48,451 nucleotides of DNA from Nitrobacter sp. 62-23 (GTDB lineage: Bacteria; Pseudomonadota; Alphaproteobacteria; Rhizobiales; Xanthobacteraceae), in NCBI RefSeq assembly GCF_001897285.1, contig NZ_MKSM01000081.1, positions 1-48,451 on the forward strand, written 5' to 3'. Shown in pieces: positions 35,932 to 44,389 of this stretch. Both the position numbers and the translations under genes were made by a program. Position 1 is the stretch's first letter, and the number at the start of each line of letters is the position of its first letter. The notes beneath the pieces were generated by a model that did not search any database, was not told the DNA's origin, and worked only from the letters and a program-made list of their open reading frames with translations.

Positions 35932-36438
35932 TTAGCGGGCGAGACACGCGTCGGAGATTTCGGCGTCGTTCTTGTCAGCCCCCTCCGCCAGTGAACATCC
36001 ACGTTCTTCGAGCCAGAGCCGGATTTCCGAGGCCGTGACAGTGCCGACGCCGGGCTCGGACAACAATTCGTCCCAGGTGTAGGCGGTAGCGATCTCGACA
36101 AGACACCGGCTGCGCTTGGCAACGGTCCGGCCTCCAAGCGAGGCGTGGCGGCCATGGAGAAGCGCATCGAGGGCTCGTCGGCTGAGGTTGCGGCGCAGGA
36201 TTTTCTCCCTTGGTTGCGGAGAGAACACCCGCACGTCATGTTCCTCGATGTCAAGGCGCACGGCGATCTCACGAACGCCGAGCCCAACGGCGCGCAGCAC
36301 CGCCACCTCATCGCGCAGCCAGCCGAGGAAGCGGCGGCGGTTGTAATCGCTTCGCCGCGGGTGCGACTCTGATCGACGTTTGAGCGGCGCCGGGTGTTGA
36401 TGATCCGATATATCCTCTATCAGAGCCAGCATCGGCAT
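35932..36438 (-). CDS. small HTH protein with helix-hairpin-helix (RpoA-CTD-like) end
   Basis: A 168-residue protein. The middle has an HTH-like segment (LRAVGLGVREIAVRLDIEEH). Residues ~125-150 (WDELLSEPGVGTVTASEIRL, then WLEERG) resemble the helix-hairpin-helix of the RNA polymerase alpha C-terminal domain. The N-terminus is basic. I do not recognise a named family. The combination suggests a DNA-binding regulator, perhaps acting through DNA or polymerase contact. It lies between the iron operon and the LysR gene, ~80 bp from the latter. Confidence 0.6.
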   Translation of the reverse strand: MPMLALIEDISDHQHPAPLKRRSESHPRRSDYNRRRFLGWLRDEVAVLRAVGLGVREIAVRLDIEEHDVRVFSPQPREKILRRNLSRRALDALLHGRHASLGGRTVAKRSRCLVEIATAYTWDELLSEPGVGTVTASEIRLWLEERGCSLAEGADKNDAEISDACLAR

Positions 36439-36510
36439 GTCCTCGCATAAAAAAGAGTGGCCAGTCTCTTGATCGGGGCTGCTACTTCACAAGTTTGCTC
36501 ATTCGGTCGA

Positions 36511-36665
36511 TCACCGAAGCGAAACCATCATAGCCGAGCGGCGCGCGCCCGCAGTCGGCACATTGGCTCTCACCATTGGGTTCGCCAACCACTCAACGCC
36601 TAGATCGACAGCACCAGCCAGCCGTGAATTACAAACCAGAAGCGAGCGTTCAAGACTTCCTTGTG
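36511..36665 (-). pseudogene. PepSY-associated membrane protein remnant
   Basis: Downstream of the receptor gene the minus strand reads VLNARFWFVIHGWLVLSI and then a stop, the first-helix region of PepSY-associated iron-uptake membrane proteins. In a shifted frame VEWLANPMVRANVPTAG follows, the segment that normally comes one helix later (usually SHEIEWL.NP). An internal deletion has removed what lies between, and the rest of the gene is gone. In intact loci such a protein follows the TonB receptor and probably reduces the siderophore-iron. The remaining part of the 36439-36764 gap holds no gene I can support. Confidence 0.5.
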
Positions 36666-36764
36666 TGGATCTCCACTTCTTCGCCTGTATGGGCACCTGA
36701 TCTGGACCTCTGTACGGACTCGCGTAGCGGTCTTCCAAGAAGAGCATTGGAGCGCTCAACATTC

Positions 36765-39269
36765 CTAGAACTGGAACGTCGTCGACAGCAGGAACGTGCG
36801 CGGCTCGCTCAATTTCATGAACCATGTGTCTGAAGTTGCCCAGTAGTTCCTGTCGAGAACGTTGCGGATGCTGGCGCGGACGATGATCGGTTTCCAGCCC
36901 GGCTGCCTGATCGTATAACGCGCGTTCAAATCGATCCGGTACCAGCCATCGACTCTCTGGGTGTTCGGCGTGTCCCGGTATGTGAAGGACTGCCATTGCC
37001 CCGACGCGCCCACGGCCAGATCGTTGATCGGCGTATCCCAATCCAGGCCGAGTGTCGCGCGATATCTGGGCAAGCCCGGAAGCCACTTACCGACGTTGGT
37101 TCCGTCAGGGGTTTCAACCAGCGTGGTATCGAGGAACGTGAAACCGCTCATGAAGCGAAGCGTCTCGGTTGCCTCGCCGAACGCGGCCACCTCGATTCCC
37201 TGATAGCGGACCTTGCCGGTCTCGCCGAACATGAATGTGTTGGGATCCCGAGCGTAGGTCGGCCGTGTCGTGGTGAAGGCGGCGAGCGTCGCCGCGATGC
37301 GGCCGAAGTCGATCTTCGCGCCCACTTCCTGTTGTTTTGTCTTGAACGGCGCAAATATTTCGCCGGCATTGATCGCATTGCTCGGCGCGATCGCGCCGGC
37401 CTCCAGCGCTTCCATATAGTTGGCGTAGAGCGAAACGTTCTCCAGCGGTTTGATGATCAACGCCGCCGCTGGCGACAGAGCCTCAGCATCATAAAGGGTG
37501 TTGCTCAAGAAGGAGAAGCTCTTCACCCTCTGGTGCCTGATGCCCAGCATCAACTGGACGCGCTCGTCCAGGATCGACATGGTATCGGCCAGCGCGAAAC
37601 CCAGGTTTTCGTTGCGGCTTGACCGCGGCACTTCCGCGGGCGAAGCAAATACACCGAAATCCGGCTGGGGAAAAAGGACAGGGTTATACAGGTTTGAATT
37701 CGGCAGAGGGACCGACGAAATCTTTCTGCTCTCGCTCCTGACCTCCTGGGTTGCCCATCCTGCCGCCAGCGCCAGAGCATGATTTACGGGGCCGGTCTGC
37801 ACGCGCCCTCGCAGCCCGGTCTCCGCGACGCTACTTTGCGTGTAGGAACTGTTTGTATCAGGACCAGTGGAATTTGATAACGTGCCCGCGGCATCCAGAA
37901 TCGTCCTAGGATTCCAAACTGCCCTCTCCTCCGCAATGCTGCGCCCGGCCGCGGCATAGGCGGTGAGGTTCTCGGTGATATCCCACTCGGCGCGCGTCGT
38001 GGCATACTTGCTCTCGATCCGGCTGAACTCCCATCGCTGGTTCGGATTAGTTCTGCTGTCAGGTGGCGCCGGAACCGGAATGTTGCCGTCGACCGACAAC
38101 GAATTCCGAAGGCCGGTCACGTGCTGGTAGTGATAGCCGACATCGGCGGACAGCCGGACGCTCTCGCCCCTGTAATCGAGGCCGAGCGTTGTCAGCCGCG
38201 TCTCGCGCCACTGGTGGTTGATGGGAGTGTCGCCATTGCGATACACTCCGTTGAAGCGGATACCGAACTCCTTGTTGTCGCCGAAGCGCTGAGCCGCGTC
38301 CAGGTGCCCGCCGAGCTGACTGTTCATCGCGTATTCCGGCGTGAAGGCGATCAGCGGCTCGTCGCCGGCGCGCTTCGGCACCAGGTTGACGGTACCGAGG
38401 CTCGCGCTCTGATTTGGCGGGATACCGTTGAGCAGCGCGCTCGCGCCCTTCAGCACCTCGACCCGCTCCAGCGATTCCACCGCTACCGCGCTGGTCCCTG
38501 TCCCCATGATGCCGTAAAGGCCGCCGAAGGACGTGTTTCCGGAGTTAGGGACGATTCCCCGGATATAATATTGATCGCGACTGAACCCGCCGCTCGAGTC
38601 GTGCAGTTTGACCACCGATGGATCGTTGTTGAGCACATCGCCGATGCTTCTGGCCTGCTGGTCCTGGATCAGTTTCCGGGTGTAGGCGGTCTGACTGAAC
38701 GGCGTGTTCATCATGTCCCGGTTGCCGAGCATGCCGAGTTGGCCGCCGCGCGCAATTTGCCCCCCGGCATAGGCCGGAGGCAGTGACATGGTTGAATTTG
38801 GATTTGCGGCTCCCTGCACGTCGATGGTGTCTAGCGCGATCGCGCCGGCCACGTTCGCGCCGCCACTACCTGCATTGGCTGTACCCGAAACTAACGCCGC
38901 GCTCGCCGGGCCTGTAATGCTGACCTTGACGCCCGTTCCGGCCACCATGGTTTGTAGCGCCTGAGCCGGCGTCATGGCACCCGAGACAGCGCGCGTGGTC
39001 GTCGAGCGGGCGATGTCGGATGAGTATCCGACCTGCCAGCCAGTGACACGACTGAATGCATCTACCGCGGAGGAAAGCGGCTGAGCGGGGATCGAGAATT
39101 GAACGGTGCGGGCCGTCTGCTGCGCCTGGGCGGGCGCGATGACGGGTGCATTCGCGGCACCATAGGCAAGGATCGTCGAACCGAGCAGAGCACCTGCGAG
39201 ACGTTTCCTCCGTCCGCCCTTACTCGACACCGAAATGTTAGTCTGATCTACGATCCCCCGATCGTTCAT
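36765..39269 (-). CDS. TonB-dependent siderophore receptor with STN signalling domain
   Basis: An 834-residue outer-membrane receptor. Order: signal peptide (~20-50, LAGALLGSTILAYGAANAPV, ending QAQ); STN/secretin domain (VQFSIPAQPLSSAVDAFSRV, ~55-120) that contacts FecR; plug domain (~190-310: SIGDVLNNDPSVVKLHDSSG, RDQYYIRGIVP, RVEVLKGASALLNG); then a 22-strand barrel ending in Phe (FLLSTTFQF), the normal C-terminus. It imports a ferric siderophore using TonB energy and signals through FecR to the ECF sigma factor encoded two genes upstream. An ECF-like promoter and a perfect inverted repeat lie before it. Confidence 0.94.
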   Translation of the reverse strand: MNDRGIVDQTNISVSSKGGRRKRLAGALLGSTILAYGAANAPVIAPAQAQQTARTVQFSIPAQPLSSAVDAFSRVTGWQVGYSSDIARSTTTRAVSGAMTPAQALQTMVAGTGVKVSITGPASAALVSGTANAGSGGANVAGAIALDTIDVQGAANPNSTMSLPPAYAGGQIARGGQLGMLGNRDMMNTPFSQTAYTRKLIQDQQARSIGDVLNNDPSVVKLHDSSGGFSRDQYYIRGIVPNSGNTSFGGLYGIMGTGTSAVAVESLERVEVLKGASALLNGIPPNQSASLGTVNLVPKRAGDEPLIAFTPEYAMNSQLGGHLDAAQRFGDNKEFGIRFNGVYRNGDTPINHQWRETRLTTLGLDYRGESVRLSADVGYHYQHVTGLRNSLSVDGNIPVPAPPDSRTNPNQRWEFSRIESKYATTRAEWDITENLTAYAAAGRSIAEERAVWNPRTILDAAGTLSNSTGPDTNSSYTQSSVAETGLRGRVQTGPVNHALALAAGWATQEVRSESRKISSVPLPNSNLYNPVLFPQPDFGVFASPAEVPRSSRNENLGFALADTMSILDERVQLMLGIRHQRVKSFSFLSNTLYDAEALSPAAALIIKPLENVSLYANYMEALEAGAIAPSNAINAGEIFAPFKTKQQEVGAKIDFGRIAATLAAFTTTRPTYARDPNTFMFGETGKVRYQGIEVAAFGEATETLRFMSGFTFLDTTLVETPDGTNVGKWLPGLPRYRATLGLDWDTPINDLAVGASGQWQSFTYRDTPNTQRVDGWYRIDLNARYTIRQPGWKPIIVRASIRNVLDRNYWATSDTWFMKLSEPRTFLLSTTFQF

Positions 39270-39300
39270 CGCTCGCTGCCCTCAACGGATGCAGAGGGCT

Positions 39301-39321
39301 GTTTTCACACCTTGTGAAAAC
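39301..39321. promoter_or_regulatory. perfect inverted repeat in the receptor leader
   Basis: Arms GTTTTCACA (39301-39309) and TGTGAAAAC (39313-39321) with a 3-base spacer, 32-52 bases before the receptor ATG and just downstream of the predicted transcription start. It could be a repressor operator or an RNA hairpin in the leader. I cannot assign it to a known regulator. Confidence 0.5.
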
Positions 39322-39338
39322 TCGGCCCTCACAACAAG

Positions 39339-39365
39339 GACGATGAGGGGTCGACCCGTCACAAA
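39339..39365 (-). promoter_or_regulatory. candidate ECF-sigma promoter of the receptor gene
   Basis: On the minus strand TTTGTGACGGGTC (39365-39353) is followed after 10 bases by CGTC (39342-39339). The same 13-mer and spacing recur before fecR (40455-40428). ECF promoters typically combine such a -35 block with a CGTC -10 box, so this is probably recognised by the operon's own sigma factor. Confidence 0.5.
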
Positions 39366-39378
39366 AAAAGTTGAGACG

Positions 39379-40383
39379 CTAACGCAAGACCAAAATTCCG
39401 CCCGGAAGTCGCGTGACGTCGACACCGGCAGATCTTGCGAGCGTCCTGATAGCGGCGTCAGGATCGTCGATACGATAATGTCCGCTCACGAGGCGATCCG
39501 ACGCAAGGCTGCCGATGACGACGACCCGGCCGTCGAAATATCGCTCAAGGTCGCCCAATGCGGCGCGGAATGGCCGGTCGCGAAACACGATCCGGCCGTC
39601 GCGCCATGCAAGCGATTTATCGAGGTCCGCTGCCTCCACCACAGACAGGCCGGACGCGCTGGCGACAATCATCTGCCCCGGCGCCAGGAACTCGTGACCG
39701 GCCTGGCCGCTCACCTCAACGCGGCCACGTTCGAGCACGACAGTGTCCTGATCATTCTCAGTCCTGACGCTGAAAGCAGTCCCCTTGACCTCGACCTGCG
39801 CGAAATGGCCTGCGACAACAAATGGCCGTGACGGATCATGCTGAACGTCGAAATAGGCTTCGCCGTCGAGCAATGTGACCTGGCGGCGACCGCCAGAAAA
39901 ATCAACAGCTATGGCGGTCGAGGTGTTGAGCGTCGCGGTCGAGCCGTCCGGGAGCGCGATGGTCTCCCGCTGGCCGGTTGCCGTTATATAATCAGACTGC
40001 CACCGCAGCATGATACCCGGCAACTGCTGCCAGCCTATCAGCAGCAGGAGGACGGCGGCGGCAGCGGCAACAGCCGAGATCCAGCGTCGCGGCGTCTTCT
40101 GTTCCCGCAGCGAAACCACCGACGCGGGCACCTCCAGTCCGAGCCGGCGGGCGTCAGTTTCGGTCGCCTTGCGCAATGAAGGCATGCCGTGCATCTCGGA
40201 GATACGCGCAAATGCCTGGCCGCAGCGCATGTCCGATCGCCGCCATGTCTCGAACTCCGCCAGCGTCGCCGGGTCGCGCTCTTCCTGGAGTCGAATGAAC
40301 CAGTCGAGGGCCTGATCCGTCACGGGATCCGGATGCTTGTATTCTCCATCCGGTCCATAATCCTCTGTCGGCTTCTGTCCCAC
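39379..40383 (-). CDS. FecR-family anti-sigma/signal transducer
   Basis: A ~334-residue protein: cytoplasmic DUF4880-like N-terminus (TDQALDWFIRLQEERDPATL), one membrane helix (WISAVAAAAAVLLLLIGWQQ), and a periplasmic FecR domain (RETIALPDGSTATLNTSTAI, then VDFSGGRRQVTLLDGEAYFD, GTAFSVR) with a C-terminal secretin-like part (DDPDAAIRTLARSAGVDVTR). It relays receptor occupancy to the sigma factor. No ATG fits the start; GTG 40383 is used here, with GTG 40323 (VTDQALDW) as alternative. Confidence 0.9.
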   Translation of the reverse strand: MGQKPTEDYGPDGEYKHPDPVTDQALDWFIRLQEERDPATLAEFETWRRSDMRCGQAFARISEMHGMPSLRKATETDARRLGLEVPASVVSLREQKTPRRWISAVAAAAAVLLLLIGWQQLPGIMLRWQSDYITATGQRETIALPDGSTATLNTSTAIAVDFSGGRRQVTLLDGEAYFDVQHDPSRPFVVAGHFAQVEVKGTAFSVRTENDQDTVVLERGRVEVSGQAGHEFLAPGQMIVASASGLSVVEAADLDKSLAWRDGRIVFRDRPFRAALGDLERYFDGRVVVIGSLASDRLVSGHYRIDDPDAAIRTLARSAGVDVTRLPGGILVLR

Positions 40384-40427
40384 CTGGCTGATCCGCTGTT
40401 CGATTGTTCGGACGCTCGTATGAGTGA

Positions 40428-40455
40428 GACGTTTGACGGGAAGACCCGTCACAAA
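40428..40455 (-). promoter_or_regulatory. candidate ECF-sigma promoter of fecR-like gene
   Basis: TTTGTGACGGGTC (40455-40443, minus strand), 11 bases, then CGTC (40431-40428). It lies in the gap between the sigma gene and the fecR-like gene and matches the element before the receptor. The overlapping inverted repeat GACGGG-AAGA-CCCGTC (40435-40450) may be an additional operator. Confidence 0.5.
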
Positions 40456-40547
40456 TTTCCCCCGACGATACCGATGATGGCAGCTTGAGCGGTTCCGACG
40501 AGCCTCTCGGAACATCTTACCAGATTCGCTCTGTGCCCGTCGTGACT

Positions 40548-41063
40548 TCAATCCCGGTCGAGCCGCGCAAGCACATCCTGGCAATGTCCCATGACAAGTT
40601 TGATGTCGTTATAGACAGTATTGCGAGAAACGCCGAGATGTTCCGCGATCTCGGCGCATGTCCGTCCTTGCAACTGAGTCATGGACCATACGGTTCTTGC
40701 TCGCACCGGGAGCTCCGCCAGCGCGTCCTCAAGCGCCCGACACAACTGCCGCTGGATCAAATCGTCTTCGATCGATGGCTCCGCGGCGGCAACATTCTCA
40801 ACGTCTTTCCTTGCCGTGTCAGACGCCTCGTACCGATTACGGACCGCCTTACGCCGCTGGTGATCCAACGCCAGATTCCGAGCGGTCTGAAACAGGAAGC
40901 CCTCAACGTGCTCGATCGGCCTTGTCTCAAGCGCCTTTCGGGCCTTCAGGTAGGTTTCCTGCGCGAGGTCCTCAGCCGTTTGAGGATCGCGCACGATCCT
41001 CATCACGGTCCAAAAGAGGGAGCGGCGGTGCGACTGGAAAATCGCGTTCAACGCTGCCGACAT
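40548..41063 (-). CDS. FecI-like ECF sigma factor
   Basis: A 171-residue sigma-70 family protein of the extracytoplasmic type: region 2 (LFWTVMRIVRDPQTAEDLAQ, then ETYLKARKAL; GFLFQTARNLALDHQRR) and region 4 (AEIAEHLGVSRNTVYNDIKL), with the linker between them. It directs RNA polymerase to the receptor and fecR promoters when released or activated by FecR. First gene of the iron operon. Confidence 0.93.
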   Translation of the reverse strand: MSAALNAIFQSHRRSLFWTVMRIVRDPQTAEDLAQETYLKARKALETRPIEHVEGFLFQTARNLALDHQRRKAVRNRYEASDTARKDVENVAAAEPSIEDDLIQRQLCRALEDALAELPVRARTVWSMTQLQGRTCAEIAEHLGVSRNTVYNDIKLVMGHCQDVLARLDRD

Positions 41064-41309
41064 GATCGCCTCTGGCCGGCATGAGGGATAGCGTTCATGG
41101 CGCTACCCGATCCCATCGGTCTCGATCTGGTCGGTCGATTAGGATGCGAAGCCGCACCTTGCCACAAGGCGAGGCATACGACTGCTTCAGCAATCCCTTT
41201 GGTTGGCCCTCTTCCCAAGGCTCCCGAACTTTCCATGCAACTGCGTAAGGGTCGACCATCGTCAATCGACTTCACTACCAGATGAAAATTCACGTGCAAC
41301 CGCAATGAT

Positions 41310-41326
41310 TTAGACTTGTTCTAGAA
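41310..41326. promoter_or_regulatory. Irr-box-like (ICE) motif upstream of the iron operon
   Basis: TTTAGACTTGTTCTAGA resembles the iron-control element TTTAGAAC-N2-TTCTAAA bound by Irr in Rhizobiales and relatives (12 of 15 defined positions by my count). It is ~250 bp upstream of the sigma gene, within the otherwise gene-free 41064-41507. A fit by eye from a remembered consensus. Confidence 0.35.
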
Positions 41327-41507
41327 ATCTGATCAGTATACCGGCGTTTTACGGAACCGGATTCTGCAAAAATCTTGAGTTTTTCGGAGCGATAGCGGCG
41401 ACCTCGGACGCCTTCCAGAAATTCTTCCGAGCTACCGATCCGGACGTTGCTATGCATCGTTGTGGCAGCGCGGCCACAGCATCGGGCGGGTATCTTCACG
41501 CCGGCTC

Positions 41508-43571
41508 TCATAGCCCCAGCCCTCTCTGGCGTCCCAGCTGCCACGACACCGAGCCGCCCTGCACTACACCCGTCACCTCACGGCCAAGCTGGCGGTCTAT
41601 GACCGGCCGCCACGGGACAAGGGTGAACTCGTGCGCCTTCTCGACGATGGCAAACTTGCCGCTCGCTAGCTGCACCGTGCCGGTGAATTTGCCGCTGACG
41701 GTCTCGCCATCGCTGACCGCTCGGAACGGCAGCGCCTTGCTCGCCGCCATCTCCGTCCCGACGCTCGCCACCTGGCGCTCGCGCAGCGTGGCCAGAAGAT
41801 TGCGACGGTAGAAGACGCGCCCGTCCTGCCGGCGCGTGGCGTCGCCCCGGTCGATGTGATGCTCGCCACGACGCTCCATCGCCTCGCGCACCTGCTGGCC
41901 GAAACCGGACTGCGCAATGTCGGAGGTTTCGGACGACACCAACCGCCGGTCGAGCCAGGTCGCGCCGTCCACGCCGATCTGTTTCTCAAGGTCGAGTGCC
42001 GAGAGGACATGGACGCTGGCCTGCCGGTTGCGACCGGCGTCGTAAGCTGCGGCGCGGTTCTCGAAGGCGTTGGGGATGCGCCATTGGTCGGCGTTGATCC
42101 GCTCGACGATCCCGGCGCGACGCAAAGCCTCCAGCCGGCGCACATGAGCATCGACATAGCCCTCATAGTCGCCGCCCGGAACGCGGCCCTCGAACTTCGC
42201 CTGCTCCAGATGGCGGCTCGGACGATAGATGCCGCCCTCAGTGATAGCGGCAATGGTGCGGTCAGATGAACGGCGTGCGGTATCGGCCGGCCCGATCTCG
42301 ACGACGCTGCCGATCCGCGCATCCTCCAGCCGCTCGGACGCGATGCCGGACACATAGTGCGTCCGGCCGTCGATGCCATCCACCACGACGGTTAGATTCT
42401 CGCCCAGTTCGTCGGACAGGTATTTGTCGACGACACGGCCGACAACGGGCGTCTCGGGCGCGGCATCGTGAATCTGGAAGGTCATGGGATCGCGCTCCAG
42501 ACCATCGGCCTTCAGCGCCTTGTGCATGTTGCGGATGATGTCGCCGCGCTCGCCCAGCTCACGCAAGGTCGGCTCCAACCGCGCGCTCAACTCCCACACG
42601 CCGGGCGCGTGCTCGCTCGCAAGCCTCATCTTCTCCAGCCTGGCCAAACGACGAAGGCGCAGCGCGCGATTGAACTGGCGCTTCGGGTCGGCCGGGCCAT
42701 GGCGAAGGTCGAGGAATCGGTCGTTGGCTTCTTCGGTCATCGCCCGGTCGATGCGCGTGAACCGGTCCTGATCGATTTCGGCCGAGAGCTTGCGGGTCTG
42801 TTCGATCTCGGTCATGGGGCCAAGTTCGAGCGCGGCCAACCCGCTGGCGCGCTCGCGAATGCCGTTGGCGAGATAGTCGCCGTTGATGACAAGGTTGTCG
42901 CGAAGATCGTCCTTGCCCCGGACGATGACATGCACATGGGGATGGCCGGTGTTGTAGTGGTTGAGCGCGACCCAATCGAGCCTGGTGCCAAGGTCGGCCT
43001 CGATCTGGCTCATCAGGTCGCGGGTATAGGCCGTGAGGTCCGACAGGTCCGCGCCGTCTTCGGGCGAGATGATGAACCTGAACTGATGGCGGTCCTCCTG
43101 GCCGCGCTCAAGGAATGCGCCGCCGTCTGCGCGATCCTCGGTCGCTGAATAGAGCTGCCCGCGCTGGCCGTCACGCGATGTCCCGTCGCGCTGGATGTAG
43201 CGCAGATGCGCAGCCGCCTTGCCGTTCGTCCCTGCGTTCTGGACGTAGCGCGCCTTGACGACGACACGGCGCACGCCGGGTGCGCTGTGACGCCAGCCGC
43301 CCGACAGCGTGCGGGCGCGCACGAATGCGGCGCCGCGCCCGCGCTGGACGCCCGGTCCACGCGGAGCGCGCAAGGCTTTGCCGCTCGTGGCTCCGGTGCG
43401 TGAGCCAGGGCGTAGCGATGACCGCAAAGACGACCGGGACGGGCCGTTGCTATGCTGCCGGGCGATCGTCTTTGCCTGAGTCAGAAAGCTCTTGGGTCTT
43501 CTCGTTCGCGGCGTGTCGGAACGGATGCGGCCGGGTTTCGGCCGGAAGCGGTTTTCGTCGTCGCCGCTCAT
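41508..43571 (-). CDS. DUF3363 / VirD2-like relaxase
   Basis: A 687-residue relaxase of the VirD2-like (DUF3363) type. After a basic, disordered ~100 residues comes the nuclease domain: VVVKARYVQNAGTNGKAAAH, HLRYIQRDG with candidate Tyr125, RHQFRFIISPEDG, and the metal-binding triad NHYNTGHPHVHVIVRG (His210, His212, His214). The remaining ~450 residues are the DUF3363 part. It would nick oriT, stay attached to the strand and be exported by TraG/Trb. ATG 43571 is the first in frame with family-like sequence. The ~300 bp upstream (43572-43870) is the most likely oriT region. Confidence 0.92.
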   Translation of the reverse strand: MSGDDENRFRPKPGRIRSDTPRTRRPKSFLTQAKTIARQHSNGPSRSSLRSSLRPGSRTGATSGKALRAPRGPGVQRGRGAAFVRARTLSGGWRHSAPGVRRVVVKARYVQNAGTNGKAAAHLRYIQRDGTSRDGQRGQLYSATEDRADGGAFLERGQEDRHQFRFIISPEDGADLSDLTAYTRDLMSQIEADLGTRLDWVALNHYNTGHPHVHVIVRGKDDLRDNLVINGDYLANGIRERASGLAALELGPMTEIEQTRKLSAEIDQDRFTRIDRAMTEEANDRFLDLRHGPADPKRQFNRALRLRRLARLEKMRLASEHAPGVWELSARLEPTLRELGERGDIIRNMHKALKADGLERDPMTFQIHDAAPETPVVGRVVDKYLSDELGENLTVVVDGIDGRTHYVSGIASERLEDARIGSVVEIGPADTARRSSDRTIAAITEGGIYRPSRHLEQAKFEGRVPGGDYEGYVDAHVRRLEALRRAGIVERINADQWRIPNAFENRAAAYDAGRNRQASVHVLSALDLEKQIGVDGATWLDRRLVSSETSDIAQSGFGQQVREAMERRGEHHIDRGDATRRQDGRVFYRRNLLATLRERQVASVGTEMAASKALPFRAVSDGETVSGKFTGTVQLASGKFAIVEKAHEFTLVPWRPVIDRQLGREVTGVVQGGSVSWQLGRQRGLGL

Positions 43572-43870
43572 GACCGGACTCCCGGTCGAGAATGCCGACA
43601 ATCGGGGATTCGGCGGCCATGGTGCCGGTCAAAACACAGCACAGCCAAGGCTTTGCGCAATATCGCGGCACGCGAGGGCGAAAACCACGGTGCCGCGCGC
43701 GGCCCGCTAATACAGTGTGCAGACAACAACAACTTCACAAACCGGCCCGACATGGTGCCAGTTTGCTTTATCTTGCGCTCCACCTTCGCTGCCCTGTCTG
43801 CCCTTCCGGCCTTCATGATCTTGCTCCGTCCGCCCGTCCTTGCTGCACACTGATGGGGCGCGCTGCCGCG
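43572..43870. other. gene-free segment upstream of the relaxase, candidate oriT region
   Basis: No convincing gene lies here. The position between the methyltransferase and the relaxase is where mobile elements of this type may carry oriT. A stretch TTTATCTTGCGC (about 43769-43780) loosely resembles P-type nick regions (TATCCTG), but no good flanking inverted repeat was found. Location is a weak inference. Confidence 0.2.
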
Positions 43871-44389
43871 TCATTCCGGCTCTGGCAATGCGAATTTGAG
43901 GCGCCAGGTGCGCCACGCCGCGGTGACAGCACCGCTGCCGGGAAACAGGTCGTCGAGCGTGTCGTCAGGCCGCGCGGCGACCATTTCGAAAGCCCAATGG
44001 CAAACCGCTTCGGGCTTCGCGCCAGTGAGGTCGCGGCGCAGCGTGATGCTTTCCTGAATCCAGTCCCGCATCACCAGCCGCTTGCTGACGACGGGTTTTC
44101 GCGCAGCCTTCACGATGACCGGCTCCCACGCCCACGCGACAGGGATATTGCGCTTGAACGCCGCAAATCCCTTCACCCACGCCATCCATCGTGCGTCCGT
44201 CCGCTCGACGAGCGGAGCCAGCGCTGCGATCGAGCGCGGCGTTGCTGCGGCGTGCGGTATCCAGCCGTCGTAGTCGCGTTCCAGCCGCTCGATCAGGCGC
44301 GCATGATCGACCTCGCCGGCATAGTCGGGACGGTCGCGGTAGAGGTGCGCGCAACCGATATAGGGCGGGTCGGCATAGGCGATTTTCAT
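43871..44389 (-). CDS. small adenine/cytosine DNA methyltransferase-like protein
   Basis: A 172-residue protein with the class I methyltransferase motif IV IAYADPPYIGC at the N-terminus and the AdoMet-binding-like DLFPGSGAVTAAWR near the C-terminus, i.e. the permuted order of beta-class DNA methyltransferases. It lacks a clear target-recognition domain. Very similar small methylase genes accompany the lytic transglycosylase and relaxase genes in alphaproteobacterial ICEs, where they could protect incoming DNA from restriction. It overlaps the transglycosylase stop by four bases. Confidence 0.8.
   Translation of the reverse strand: MKIAYADPPYIGCAHLYRDRPDYAGEVDHARLIERLERDYDGWIPHAAATPRSIAALAPLVERTDARWMAWVKGFAAFKRNIPVAWAWEPVIVKAARKPVVSKRLVMRDWIQESITLRRDLTGAKPEAVCHWAFEMVAARPDDTLDDLFPGSGAVTAAWRTWRLKFALPEPE

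Noticed and set aside
36482-36592. 36-codon frame with a CxxC pair (QCADCGRAPLGYDGFASV)
   Set aside because: Very short, GTG start without a Shine-Dalgarno, and it overlaps the PepSY remnant; probably chance.
41290-41544. Minus-strand stretch RGRRYRSEKLKIFAESG resembling the start of an IS66/IS3 orfA protein
   Set aside because: Similarity is limited to about 17 residues with no further transposase motif nearby.
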